Shown here one piece after another: positions 23,694-33,899 of a stretch of 54,340 nt of DNA. A program made the translations under genes and the position numbers. The first letter of the stretch is position 1, and every line of letters starts with the position of its first letter. The notes under the pieces are model-generated. The model saw nothing but the letters and a program-made list of their open reading frames with translations, searched no databases and was not told the DNA's origin. The DNA comes from Minisyncoccota bacterium (GTDB lineage Bacteria > Patescibacteriota > Minisyncoccia > Phycocordibacterales > UBA5272): assembly GCA_018062965.1 (NCBI GenBank), contig JAGORG010000002.1, positions 65,860-120,199 on the forward strand, in the 5' to 3' direction.

Positions 23694-24611
23694 CTACTGG
23701 TTTCTTCCTTTGTTAAGAAGACGATTTACTCGCTCTTCTAGTGGTGGGTGGGTCATGAAGAGTTTTGAAATCCATGACACTTCTTCATGTTCACGAATCT
23801 CTGACTCGTCATTTACACCTGAAGGATCAGAGATGAATAAGTGTGCGATCGCATTGTGCTGTACACGCATCGGCTGATGGAATGAACTTATCTTTTGAAG
23901 CGCAGACGCCAACCCTTCTGGATATCGGGTGATGAGCGCCCCTGTTGCATCCGCCAAGAATTCACGCTCACGCGAAATAGCGAGCTTGATAATCGTCGCA
24001 GCAAGGGGCGCCAAGATAATCGCAAGGATTCCTAAGATAAGGAAGAGTGGATTCTTTTTCTCCTCTCCTCCAAACATAGATGCACGAAGTGCAAAGTCTG
24101 CAACGAATGAAATAAGTCCTGCAAATACTACCACAGCGGTTTGTACAAGCATGTCGCGGTTACCGATGTGAGCAAGCTCATGAGCAAGAACACCTTCAAG
24201 TTCTGACTTGTTAAGAAGAGGTAGGAGTCCAGTTGTCACTGCGACAACCGCGTGATCTTTGTTACGACCTGTTGCAAACGCGTTTGGTGCTGGGTCATCA
24301 ATCACATAGAGCTTTGGCATTGGGAGTCCTGCAGTGATGCAAAGATTCTCCATCGTGTTCCAAAGTTCTGGATACTGGTCTCGTGATTCTATCTGAGTAG
24401 CGTGAGCCATAGACAAAACTATTTTGTCAGAGAACCAGTACGCTGAGATATTAAGAGCGATACTAATGAGTATTGCCATGTAGAGTAGATTTGGATTCCC
24501 GTACATGTAAGAGAGAACAAACCCAATCACGATAATGAAGAGTAGAAACCCTGTCATCAGAAACCAGGTCTTGCGAATATTTGCTGCTTGTTGTGTGTAG
24601 AGTGTTGCCAT
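23694..24611 (-). CDS. htpX: membrane metalloprotease HtpX
   Basis: The 305-residue M48 peptidase has two N-terminal membrane helices, the zinc motif GVLAHELAHIGNRDM (HExxH), two further membrane helices, and EREFLADATGALIT with the third ligand Glu. It clips damaged membrane proteins. It is downstream of lemA with about 50 bases between them, the common lemA-htpX pair. Confidence 0.95.
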   Translation of the reverse strand: MATLYTQQAANIRKTWFLMTGFLLFIIVIGFVLSYMYGNPNLLYMAILISIALNISAYWFSDKIVLSMAHATQIESRDQYPELWNTMENLCITAGLPMPKLYVIDDPAPNAFATGRNKDHAVVAVTTGLLPLLNKSELEGVLAHELAHIGNRDMLVQTAVVVFAGLISFVADFALRASMFGGEEKKNPLFLILGILAIILAPLAATIIKLAISREREFLADATGALITRYPEGLASALQKISSFHQPMRVQHNAIAHLFISDPSGVNDESEIREHEEVSWISKLFMTHPPLEERVNRLLNKGRNQ

Positions 24612-24663
24612 AGGTACAAGTACGCAACTAAAAAGCTATGCTCTTTGAGTTGCTACAGAGTAA

Positions 24664-25224
24664 TTAGAACTTTACTTCAACAGGATTACGAGCACTTTGT
24701 TCGTCAGCTGCAAGTTCAAAGAATTCAGATTCAGTAAATGAGAACATGTTTGCAAACAAGTTTGTAGGTACTGTCTGAATCTTTGTGTTGTATTCGTTCA
24801 CTACGCCGTTGTAAAAACGACGAGCTGCCTGAATCTTGTTTTCTGTATCTGAAAGCTCATTTTGAAGAGCGATAAAGTTTTGGTTTGATTTGAGATCTGG
24901 GTAACTTTCAGCAAGTGCGAAAAACCCTGTGAGGGCTCCACGCATAGCCATATCTGCATCTCCAACTTGACCAGGAGTTTTTGCTTCCATCCCCTGTGAT
25001 CGAGCTTGGATAACTTTTTCAAGTGTTGAACTTTCAAAGTTTGTTGAGCCTTTAACAGTATTAACAAGGTTAGGAATGAGGTCAAAACGACGCTTCATCT
25101 GAACATCGATATCTGCCCAAGCTTCTTTTACACGCATACGCGCCGTAACAAGCCCGTTATAGATAGCAATAACGATAATAACGAGAACCGCGAGAATACC
25201 AATTCCAATATATAGTGGTGACAT
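24664..25224 (-). CDS. lemA: LemA family protein
   Basis: The 186-residue protein has an N-terminal membrane helix (IGIGILAVLVIIVIAIYNGLV) followed by the all-helical LemA domain (VKEAWADIDVQMKRRFDLIPNLVNTVKG, RRFYNGVVNEYNTKIQTVPTNLFA). The ATG at 25224 is used; a TTG two codons earlier is possible but unneeded. First gene of the lemA-htpX unit. Confidence 0.95.
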   Translation of the reverse strand: MSPLYIGIGILAVLVIIVIAIYNGLVTARMRVKEAWADIDVQMKRRFDLIPNLVNTVKGSTNFESSTLEKVIQARSQGMEAKTPGQVGDADMAMRGALTGFFALAESYPDLKSNQNFIALQNELSDTENKIQAARRFYNGVVNEYNTKIQTVPTNLFANMFSFTESEFFELAADEQSARNPVEVKF

Positions 25225-25286
25225 AGTCAAAGTAAATGCCTTTGGCGTTCATCCGTGTCTGTTTTCACAACCAAAGGGTACTATCC

Positions 25287-25314
25287 ATAGTACACAACCC
25301 ACATGTACTGTCAA
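25287..25314 (-). promoter_or_regulatory. lemA-htpX promoter
   Basis: TTGACA at 25309-25314 and TACTAT at 25287-25292 with a 16-base spacer. The roughly 55-base leader contains CCTTTGG and CCAAAGG segments that can pair around a 25-base loop shortly before the start codon. Confidence 0.7.
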
Positions 25315-25382
25315 GTGAATCTTTATCTACAAATAACCTATCCACCCTTACCATAAAAGACTTTTTCTGATACTATGGAGAG

Positions 25383-27137
25383 ATGTCAAACGTACACGAA
25401 CTAGCTCATAAACGCCACTCTTTAGCTCATATTCTTTTGATGGCAGTAAAGCACCACTACCCTCATACTCTTCCTACTATTGGTCCAGTTATTGATAACG
25501 GATTTTATTATGACTTTGACTTCAAAGAAGGACAGAGGCCAGGGCTTGATGACTTGCCTCGTATACAAAAAACCATGGAGGAAATCTGTGCTAAAAACCT
25601 ACCGTTTAGACACGAGGTTGTAACAGCAGATCAGGCGCGTGGGCTATTTGAAGTAAATGCATACAAGATTTCACTTATCAATGATTTAGAAAAAGAAGGT
25701 AAGACAATTACTATCTACTACACAGGAGATGACTTCTTTGATCTATGCGTTGGTGGACACACAACAACAACTGGCGACATCGAGATAGGAAGTTTCAAGC
25801 TCGACAAGATTGCTGGAGCATACTGGCGAGGAGATGAAAACAACGCCATGCTCACACGTATCTATGGACTTGCATTTGATACTCAAACAGAACTTGATGC
25901 ATACATCGCACAACAAGAAGAAGCAAAGAAGCGAGATCACAGAATACTAGGAAAACAGCTTAAACTTTTCACCTTTAGCGAACTTATTGGCCCTGGTCTC
26001 CCATTGTGGACTCCACGAGGAACTGTTATCCGTGAAGAACTTAATGATTTTGTTTGGTCACTACGAAAGAAGCAAGGTTTTCAAAAAGTAACCATCCCTC
26101 ACATCACTAAGAAAGATTTGTATGAGAAAAGTGGGCACTGGGCAAAATACGCAGAAGATCTTTTTAAGATCGACACTCGTGACGGGCACACATTCTGTAT
26201 GAAGCCGATGAACTGCCCTCATCATGCACAGATTTATGCAAGTGAGCTTCGTTCATATAAAGAACTCCCTATTCGCTACAGCGAAACAACAATGGTGTAC
26301 CGTGATGAACAGTCAGGTGAACTCTCTGGTCTTGCTCGTGTTCTTTCTATTACTCAAGATGATGCCCATGTATTTTGTCGAGAATCACAAATAGAAGAAG
26401 AGGTTGGTAAGGTATGGGATATTATTTCAACATTTTATAGCACATTTGGATTTACTCTTATTCCACGATTCTCTAGACGAGACCCAGCAACTCCAGAAAA
26501 GTTCATGGGGACAGAAGAAACATGGAACAAAGCAGAAGGGGCAATTAAAAATACACTCGAAACACGAGGTTCGGCTACATGGGTTGATGGTGAAGGTGAG
26601 GCTGCATTTTACGGACCAAAGATAGACTTCATGGCAAAGGATTCTATCGGGCGCACCTGGCAAGTTGCAACCATTCAGCTTGATTTCGTGCAACCATCAA
26701 ATTTTGGGCTTGAATTTGTTAACGAAGAAGGGAAACGTGAACAACCTGTTATGATTCACTGCGCAATTATGGGTTCAATCGAACGATTTATGTCTACGCT
26801 CATCGAACATACAGCAGGCAACTTCCCTCTCTGGCTTTCTCCAACACAAATATCTATCATCCCTATCGCAGAAGCACATCATGAGTATGCAAAGAAGGTG
26901 CAAGTAACGCTTCAAGATGCCGATATACGTGCAGAAGCAGACACCACAAAAGAAGGTCTTGGTAAAAAAATAAAAGCTGCACGCGAAATGAAAACTCCAT
27001 ATTGGGCAGTGATTGGAGATGCAGAAGTTAACAACCAAACAGTAACACTTGAACACAGGACTCTTGGGAAAATTGGAGAGATATCAATTGATGCACTTGT
27101 CACGCGTCTAAACGAAGAAATACACAACAAACAATAG
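25383..27137 (+). CDS. thrS: threonyl-tRNA synthetase (TGS-less)
   Basis: The 584-residue class II synthetase lacks the N-terminal TGS domain and starts directly in the editing domain (RHSLAHILLMAVKHHYP with HxxxH; DLCVGGHTTTTGDI with the Cys and His of the editing site). The catalytic core shows FCMKPMNCPHHAQIY (zinc Cys), motif 2 RYSETTMVYRDEQSGELSGL and motif 3 GSIERFMSTLIEH, then the anticodon-binding domain. A GATACTAT box lies just before the ATG. Confidence 0.97.
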   Translation: MSNVHELAHKRHSLAHILLMAVKHHYPHTLPTIGPVIDNGFYYDFDFKEGQRPGLDDLPRIQKTMEEICAKNLPFRHEVVTADQARGLFEVNAYKISLINDLEKEGKTITIYYTGDDFFDLCVGGHTTTTGDIEIGSFKLDKIAGAYWRGDENNAMLTRIYGLAFDTQTELDAYIAQQEEAKKRDHRILGKQLKLFTFSELIGPGLPLWTPRGTVIREELNDFVWSLRKKQGFQKVTIPHITKKDLYEKSGHWAKYAEDLFKIDTRDGHTFCMKPMNCPHHAQIYASELRSYKELPIRYSETTMVYRDEQSGELSGLARVLSITQDDAHVFCRESQIEEEVGKVWDIISTFYSTFGFTLIPRFSRRDPATPEKFMGTEETWNKAEGAIKNTLETRGSATWVDGEGEAAFYGPKIDFMAKDSIGRTWQVATIQLDFVQPSNFGLEFVNEEGKREQPVMIHCAIMGSIERFMSTLIEHTAGNFPLWLSPTQISIIPIAEAHHEYAKKVQVTLQDADIRAEADTTKEGLGKKIKAAREMKTPYWAVIGDAEVNNQTVTLEHRTLGKIGEISIDALVTRLNEEIHNKQ

Positions 27138-27143
27138 CATAAG

Positions 27144-27167
27144 AAAAGCGCCCATGCGGGCGCTTTT
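27144..27167. terminator. bidirectional terminator after thrS
   Basis: AAAAGCGCCC-ATGC-GGGCGCTTTT; ends thrS and the convergent gene at 27173-27691. Confidence 0.87.
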
Positions 27168-27172
27168 TGGTT

Positions 27173-27691
27173 TCAGATAACGACACTTCTGAACCGCTTG
27201 TCGAAAGCCTCCACAAGTGGAGCAAGGAACTCTTCCGTTATACCTTTAGGAAGGGAACCCTTCTGGAAAAGCATCGCGGAATACTCATCCTGATAGTAAG
27301 CAACTGGTGGTGCGCAGCCAGGAACTCCACCAAGAGGACAAAGGTCAACAACAAATCTTTCGTCTTGCTTCCATGCAAGCCAAGAGTGATACAAGTGCTC
27401 TTCTCTCCCGTGATAGAGGGTGTGGGCAGGTGGAACAAAAAAATGTATCTCCCTGCCGAATGACTCACCATATGAGTTTCCAACCAAACGAGGAAGGAAG
27501 CCATCAACGACAACAAAGTCAGGAAATGATTTTGCAACCGCACGCGCAATCGAATGACAGTTACCCTCTACAGGTTTTCCGTGAATCGCGTCACGCATGA
27601 GAATAGTCATGATCAGCGCCATGTCTACATATTGGTTATCGAATGCTTCATTAGCCGGAATCTCACGAAGCGGGATCAAATCTCGTCTCAT
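27173..27691 (-). CDS. putative papain/transglutaminase-fold protein, unknown
   Basis: The 172-residue protein has an ordered Cys-His-Asp set: GNCHSIARAVAKSFPDF (nucleophile Cys at the start of a helix), LYHSWLAWKQDERFVVDLCPLGG (His on one strand, Asp on the next). This is the layout of transglutaminase-like and NlpC-like cysteine enzymes. No signal peptide is seen, so a cytoplasmic role is likely; a lasso-peptide-protease-like or amidase activity is possible, but no substrate can be named. It is SD-led (CGGAG seven bases before the ATG), GC-rich and followed by a terminator, as in the other accessory cassettes. Confidence 0.7.
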   Translation of the reverse strand: MRRDLIPLREIPANEAFDNQYVDMALIMTILMRDAIHGKPVEGNCHSIARAVAKSFPDFVVVDGFLPRLVGNSYGESFGREIHFFVPPAHTLYHGREEHLYHSWLAWKQDERFVVDLCPLGGVPGCAPPVAYYQDEYSAMLFQKGSLPKGITEEFLAPLVEAFDKRFRSVVI

Positions 27692-27748
27692 ACAAGTCTC
27701 CGTAGTTATACACCTGTCGCGTATCTTACATCTTTATGGGTAAAAAGA

Positions 27749-27771
27749 AAAGCCCGAAGTTATCGGGCTTT
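27749..27771 (-). terminator. terminator of the 27790-27996 gene
   Basis: AAAGCCCGA and TCGGGCTTT arms, followed on the minus strand by TCTTTTT. Confidence 0.83.
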
Positions 27772-27789
27772 GTCGGTCGAGCACATGGA

Positions 27790-27996
27790 CTACATCTGCT
27801 CTTGCTGTTGCTGAGCTTGCATTTCTTCCACAGAGCAACGCTCCGGTTGCTTTTGATCTCGATATCGATATCGATTTGTCTGCGGGGTCATACCACCCGT
27901 CATATCGCGAGGACGGACCGATGACACATTGTTGTTGGGGGCGGTACCTGTCCGTGAAAGGACAAGGGCTACACCGGAAAGAGCTTTTGGTTGCAC
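27790..27996 (-). CDS. 68-residue SD-led small protein, unknown
   Basis: I place the start at the GTG at 27996, seven bases after GGAG. A consensus promoter at 28030-28058 lies inside the longer open frame (up to 28074) and rules that start out. The protein is polar and probably disordered, with an Arg-rich middle (SVRPRDMTGGMTPQTNRYRYRD) and a Gln-rich end (EEMQAQQQQEQM). The frame is confirmed by its private promoter, SD and terminator. No family recognised. Confidence 0.65.
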   Translation of the reverse strand: MQPKALSGVALVLSRTGTAPNNNVSSVRPRDMTGGMTPQTNRYRYRDQKQPERCSVEEMQAQQQQEQM

Positions 27997-28029
27997 TGGA
28001 AATCTCCAAAGAGTTTTACTGAGATGCGC

Positions 28030-28058
28030 ATTATAACCTGAAAATACTTTTACGTCAA
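28030..28058 (-). promoter_or_regulatory. near-consensus sigma70 promoter
   Basis: TTGACG at 28053-28058, a 17-base spacer and TATAAT at 28030-28035: the best promoter in the window. The leader is about 25 bases. Confidence 0.88.
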
Positions 28059-28080
28059 TCTGTCTTAGATACACAAATAA

Positions 28081-28100
28081 AAAACCGCCGAAGCGGTTTT
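28081..28100. terminator. terminator of the 28117-28353 gene
   Basis: AAAACCGC-CGAA-GCGGTTTT; T-rich on both sides. Confidence 0.83.
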
Positions 28101-28116
28101 GGGCTACGCGTAACCC

Positions 28117-28353
28117 TTAGTCGTGATCGCTGAACGACCCAAAGTTTCCAGGAACAGGGTCACCGTCAAAGATGGACCCAGGCACTCTGGGTTCAATACC
28201 CGTCAACGGCGTCTTGCCGACACCTTTGAAACAGGGAGAGGTTACCCCTTGGCCTCTGGCAACAAACTCAGCAATCGTCGGTTGTGCTTTCGGTTGGTTT
28301 TGAGCACCAACGCATGCGGGTTGCTCACCAAACAGGTCACGGTTTGCGTTCAT
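28117..28353 (-). CDS. 78-residue SD-led small protein, unknown
   Basis: An AAGGAG motif stands six bases before the ATG. The protein is Gly/Pro/Asp-rich and probably disordered (QNQPKAQPTIAEFVARGQGVTSP, then EPRVPGSIFDGDPVPGNFGSFSDHD), with two cysteines and no membrane segment. It has its own promoter (28385-28412) and terminator (28081-28100). No family recognised. It is arranged in tandem with the 68-residue gene, each as a separate transcript. Confidence 0.68.
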   Translation of the reverse strand: MNANRDLFGEQPACVGAQNQPKAQPTIAEFVARGQGVTSPCFKGVGKTPLTGIEPRVPGSIFDGDPVPGNFGSFSDHD

Positions 28354-28384
28354 GGCAATCTCCTTCTAAAAAACAGTTTACCCA

Positions 28385-28412
28385 AATATACCACACACCT
28401 AAAAAAAGTAAA
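28385..28412 (-). promoter_or_regulatory. promoter of the 78-residue protein gene
   Basis: TTTACT at 28407-28412, a 16-base spacer and TATATT at 28385-28390. Confidence 0.65.
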
Positions 28413-28424
28413 GAGATATCTTTT

Positions 28425-30548
<2,124 letters not shown>

Positions 30549-30592
30549 TCAAGTCTCTTGTACCAGTGAAAACATATCCAAAAACACCTTGA

Positions 30593-30621
30593 TTGACAAG
30601 TATTTTATACTATTGTAGTGT
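30593..30621 (+). promoter_or_regulatory. promoter of the PgeF-like gene
   Basis: TTGACA at 30593-30598, a 17-base spacer and TAGTGT at 30616-30621. The leader of about 45 bases contains a CTCTT/AAGAG stem-loop before the SD. Confidence 0.6.
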
Positions 30622-30675
30622 GTAGAAAGCTGCTCTTTGGAAACGAAGAGTTTCAACAACTTTAAGGAGACAGAA

Positions 30676-31572
30676 ATGTCCATCTTTCAAACCGTCAAAC
30701 CAACACTCTCTATACCAATCTTTGATGGAGAGGTATCTGTGCACGGCTTCGGCCGCAACCATGGTCTCAACTTTTCCTTCAAGGGAATCGACACCAGCGC
30801 AAGCCCGCACACGACACATGGGCACATCTTGAAAGCGCTCGCGGGTATTGGGTGCAATTCTGATTTTTTTGCTCCATCTCCAATCGAAATGAATGCTGAG
30901 GTAGTTAATTCAACAGCGATGTGGGCGCATTGGCAGGTTTTCCTTGATGACCTAGCCCGAAGGAAACTTTACCGTGGCGCGAAAGGTGACGGTTTCTCCT
31001 TTATCAACGAGTGGAATAGTTACGCTGTATCTGCGGCGGACTGCGCGCTTGTCGTTGTCAAAAACGGTGACCATATCATTGCCGCCCATGCTGGACGAAA
31101 CAGCGTGATCGACATGGAAAGAATGAAAGGTAACAAGCCCCGGAAAAATGAGAGCGTTGTCCACGCCATACGAAATGTGATCGAACGCGCAGGAGGTGTC
31201 ATTCGTGACACGCAAGTGTGGGTTGGTTTCTCCATCTCTCCTGGACCACATTTTGCTCATGCAATCAGTGACGAAAAAAATCCACACAACAGACAGATGG
31301 TGGACTACATCTCTCGCGAGTATGGATCAGTCTGCTTCGACAAGCAGGACGGTCAGGACGGTGCACTTGGCTGGCTCGACAACAAGGAACTGATTAGGCA
31401 GCAGTTCCTTAACCTGGGCGTACGTGGAGAAAACATCGAACTTGACTCGGTGTGTACGTACTCGGACAAAGACGCTCAGGGCGAATACCTCTGGTACTCC
31501 AACAAGCGCCAACTGATTGTAGGCAAGGAACAGTATCGAAATCTATTTGCGGTTGTCAAAACCGTGAAGTAA
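30676..31572 (+). CDS. divergent PgeF/YfiH (LACC1-like) domain protein
   Basis: The 298-residue protein matches the multicopper-polyphenol-oxidase-like family, now known as purine nucleoside phosphorylase/adenosine deaminase or peptidoglycan-editing (PgeF) enzymes. Shared segments are the SAADCALVVVKNGDHIIAAHAG block (zinc Cys and His), the SISPGPHFAHAI stretch, DNKELIRQQFLNLGV, DSVCTYSD and YSNKR. The family's first zinc His in the QVHG motif is missing: the aligned stretch reads EMNAEVV. AAGGAG stands before the ATG; an in-frame ATG at 30637 lacks an SD. The gene is notably GC-rich and has its own promoter and terminator, so it looks imported. Confidence 0.78.
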   Translation: MSIFQTVKPTLSIPIFDGEVSVHGFGRNHGLNFSFKGIDTSASPHTTHGHILKALAGIGCNSDFFAPSPIEMNAEVVNSTAMWAHWQVFLDDLARRKLYRGAKGDGFSFINEWNSYAVSAADCALVVVKNGDHIIAAHAGRNSVIDMERMKGNKPRKNESVVHAIRNVIERAGGVIRDTQVWVGFSISPGPHFAHAISDEKNPHNRQMVDYISREYGSVCFDKQDGQDGALGWLDNKELIRQQFLNLGVRGENIELDSVCTYSDKDAQGEYLWYSNKRQLIVGKEQYRNLFAVVKTVK

Positions 31573-31582
31573 AACCCTATTC

Positions 31583-31610
31583 AAGGGGCATATCGCAAGA
31601 TGTGCCCCTT
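31583..31610 (+). terminator. terminator after the PgeF-like gene
   Basis: AAGGGGCA and TGCCCCTT arms around a GCAA-closed stem, followed by TTTTGTTTTG. The following T-rich stretch doubles as the -35 of the next gene. Confidence 0.87.
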
Positions 31611-31611
31611 T

Positions 31612-31640
31612 TTGTTTTGTCTAAACCTGACGTGTATACT
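31612..31640 (+). promoter_or_regulatory. promoter of the Mpl-like gene
   Basis: TTGTTT at 31612-31617, a 17-base spacer and TATACT at 31635-31640; the predicted start is about two bases before the ATG, so the mRNA is leaderless. Confidence 0.6.
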
Positions 31641-31648
31641 AAAGAGCA

Positions 31649-33055
31649 ATGAAATATCACTTTATAGGTATCTGCGGCGCCGGCATGAGCGCTGTTGCAA
31701 AACTACTCATCGAACAAGGGCACACTGTTACGGGAAGCGATGAGGGATTTTACCCACCAATTTCTGATTACCTAGTAGAGCACAAAATCCCTTGCACTAC
31801 CCCCTTTTCTCCACAGAACATACCAGAAGACGTAGATGCTATCGTTATCGGGAAGCACGCAAAACTTGTACCAGAAGAAAATGAAGAGGTTCGTGCCGCT
31901 TTTGATTCTGGTAAACCACTTTTATCATTCCCTCAAGTACTCCACGAGCTAACATCCGAGAAAGAAAATATAGTAACTGTCGGATCATACGGCAAATCAA
32001 CATCTGCATCTTTGCTTTCTTGGTGTTTGGAAATCAATCACAAAGACCCAAGTTATTTTATTGGAGCACTTCCTCTTACCCCACACACAAATGCACGTTT
32101 AGGAAAAGGAAAGGAATTTGTTCTTGAAGGAGATGAGTACCCTTCTTCAAACTGGGACATGACTTCAAAGTTTCTTTTTCTTAACCCGCAACACCTCCTA
32201 GTCACCGCACTTGCACATGACCACATCAACATATTCCCTTCTCATGAAAAATATCTAGAGCCATTTATGAAGCTGATAGACCTACTACCTACATCTGGAA
32301 AACTAGTCATGTGTTTGGATGACGAAACAATACAGTCGAAAATTGGAGAACTCCGTCGTGACGCAATCACCTACGGCTTTCACAAAGACGCAGACTACAG
32401 AGCAGAACATATCGACTACGGACTAGTGAGCTCATTTGACCTCATGCACAAAGATGCCCGAATAACACGACTCACAACATCTCTTTTAGGAAAACATAAT
32501 ATACAAAATATAGTGGGTGTCGCAGCGCTTTTGCTTGAAACTGGAAAACTAACCACCGAAGAACTTGGGCATGGTATCGCATCATTTAAAGGAATAGTAC
32601 GTAGACTAGATAAAAAAAGTGACGCAACATCGATACCAATCTATGAAGGTTTTGGATCTTCTGTCGACAAAGCTCGTTCAGCAATTGAAGCAATACGACT
32701 TCACTTTCCTAATCGCAGACTAATCTGCATATTTGAACCTCATACTTTTTCATGGAGAAACCGCGCGGCGCTACATTGGTATAGAACTGTTTTTGCTGGG
32801 GTTAATCATGTATTTATGTACAAACCACCAGAACACGGAAGCGGAACTCATGACCAACTAACACTTGATGAAATTGTCGATGAAGTGAAGCTAACCGGTA
32901 TAGCGATAACCCCTTTTGAAAACACCACCACTGGTTTGATTGAACTTATCACCACAACCGAAGAGCGGGATGTCATACTTATTTTAAGCTCTGGAGGGAT
33001 GGATGGCTTTATACCACAAACTGTTGCTGCGCTTGAAGAGAAATTCCCTATCTAA
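31649..33055 (+). CDS. Mpl/MurC-like Mur ligase family protein
   Basis: A 468-residue three-domain Mur ligase. The N-terminal Rossmann domain (IGICGAGMSAVAKLLIEQGHTVTGSDEG) is that of MurC/Mpl, the P-loop reads GSYGKSTSASLL, and VLEGDEYPSSNWDMTSKF plus LVTALAHDHINIFP match Mpl, which reattaches recycled tripeptide to UDP-MurNAc. The C-terminal ligase domain has FKGIVRRLDKK, but where Mpl/MurC have DDFAHHPT it reads EGFGSSVDKA, so the conserved histidine pair is absent. The substrate may have shifted. Forms an operon with the next gene, nine bases apart. Confidence 0.85.
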   Translation: MKYHFIGICGAGMSAVAKLLIEQGHTVTGSDEGFYPPISDYLVEHKIPCTTPFSPQNIPEDVDAIVIGKHAKLVPEENEEVRAAFDSGKPLLSFPQVLHELTSEKENIVTVGSYGKSTSASLLSWCLEINHKDPSYFIGALPLTPHTNARLGKGKEFVLEGDEYPSSNWDMTSKFLFLNPQHLLVTALAHDHINIFPSHEKYLEPFMKLIDLLPTSGKLVMCLDDETIQSKIGELRRDAITYGFHKDADYRAEHIDYGLVSSFDLMHKDARITRLTTSLLGKHNIQNIVGVAALLLETGKLTTEELGHGIASFKGIVRRLDKKSDATSIPIYEGFGSSVDKARSAIEAIRLHFPNRRLICIFEPHTFSWRNRAALHWYRTVFAGVNHVFMYKPPEHGSGTHDQLTLDEIVDEVKLTGIAITPFENTTTGLIELITTTEERDVILILSSGGMDGFIPQTVAALEEKFPI

Positions 33056-33064
33056 TCTAACCCT

Positions 33065-33814
33065 ATGAAATTATTTGCATCAGAATTTGGACACTCATAC
33101 GAAACATACTCATTTGCTTATAGCTTGTACTGCAAACGAGAAGACGGTGATGATATAGCGTCTATCTACGAACAAGGTTTTTTGCCATATTCTGGATCAA
33201 AAGGTGTCTACGATATGTTTTATATGGCGCGTGGCACTCGAGCGGATATTCGTAACTGGCAACCCACAAGTGAAAACAGGAGAATCCTAAAAATGTTTGA
33301 TGGGCAATTTGAAAAGAAAGTACGTACAGTGGCAGATGTTCGACACGACGCTACATTTTTTGAACTCTGTCTTTCATATTTTAATCTAGCTCACGGATCG
33401 GTAATGCCTAAGGAACGCCTTGAGCTTATTTTAGATATGAACCTGATAACATCAGTTATCGAGTACGGCAAAGATGGTATTCCTCAGGCGTATCTCCTGT
33501 TAGTTGAAGATGAAAAAATATCACACTATTGGTTTTCATTTTACAAACATGACTACGCCAAAACATCTCTTGGTATGTGGCTTGCCTTAGATCATATCAG
33601 AGAACTTTCTAACGGTGCTAAACAATACTTTTACTTTGGAACATGCTACGCGGAAAAAGCTCTTTACAAAACAAATGTAGAGCCATTAGAATTTTGGAAC
33701 GGACAAGCATGGATACACGACACACCTCTGCTTAAGTCATTATGCAGAACAGATATGGAGCGTCATATCGACAACCATAAAGACCTCTTTAAAAGAACTC
33801 TTGAAGATTTCTAG
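33065..33814 (+). CDS. GNAT-fold protein resembling Ate1/Bpt aminoacyl-tRNA-protein transferases
   Basis: The 249-residue cytoplasmic protein begins FGHSYETYSFAYSLYCKREDGDDIASIYEQGFLPYSG, and its second half (LMLVEDE-like strand, then HYWFSFYKHDYAKTSLGMWLALDHIREL, then YFYFGTCYAEKALYKTNVEPLEFWNG) resembles the C-terminal GNAT domain of arginyl/leucyl-tRNA-protein transferases, including the YLG-GYxxxxxxKYK-like ending. The zinc-binding N-terminal cysteines of true Ate are absent. Paired with the Mpl-like ligase, it could instead add an amino acid to a cell-wall precursor, as FemABX enzymes do (inference). Confidence 0.55.
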   Translation: MKLFASEFGHSYETYSFAYSLYCKREDGDDIASIYEQGFLPYSGSKGVYDMFYMARGTRADIRNWQPTSENRRILKMFDGQFEKKVRTVADVRHDATFFELCLSYFNLAHGSVMPKERLELILDMNLITSVIEYGKDGIPQAYLLLVEDEKISHYWFSFYKHDYAKTSLGMWLALDHIRELSNGAKQYFYFGTCYAEKALYKTNVEPLEFWNGQAWIHDTPLLKSLCRTDMERHIDNHKDLFKRTLEDF

Positions 33815-33872
33815 CCTTAGCGCACTTCGTAACCTTATTTACCAGTTTTTATGTATTTAGTGTTAAAAAATA

Positions 33873-33896
33873 AAAGCTCGCTTAGAGGCGAGCTTT
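33873..33896. terminator. bidirectional terminator
   Basis: AAAGCTCGC-TTAGAG-GCGAGCTTT; T-rich on the minus-strand side. Ends the minus-strand gene at 33900 and probably the Mpl operon. Confidence 0.83.
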
Positions 33897-33899
33897 GAT

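Noticed and set aside
27790-28074. 94-residue version of the small protein starting at 28074
   Set aside because: A TTGACG-17-TATAAT promoter lies inside the extra N-terminal part, and the GTG at 27996 has a well-spaced GGAG.
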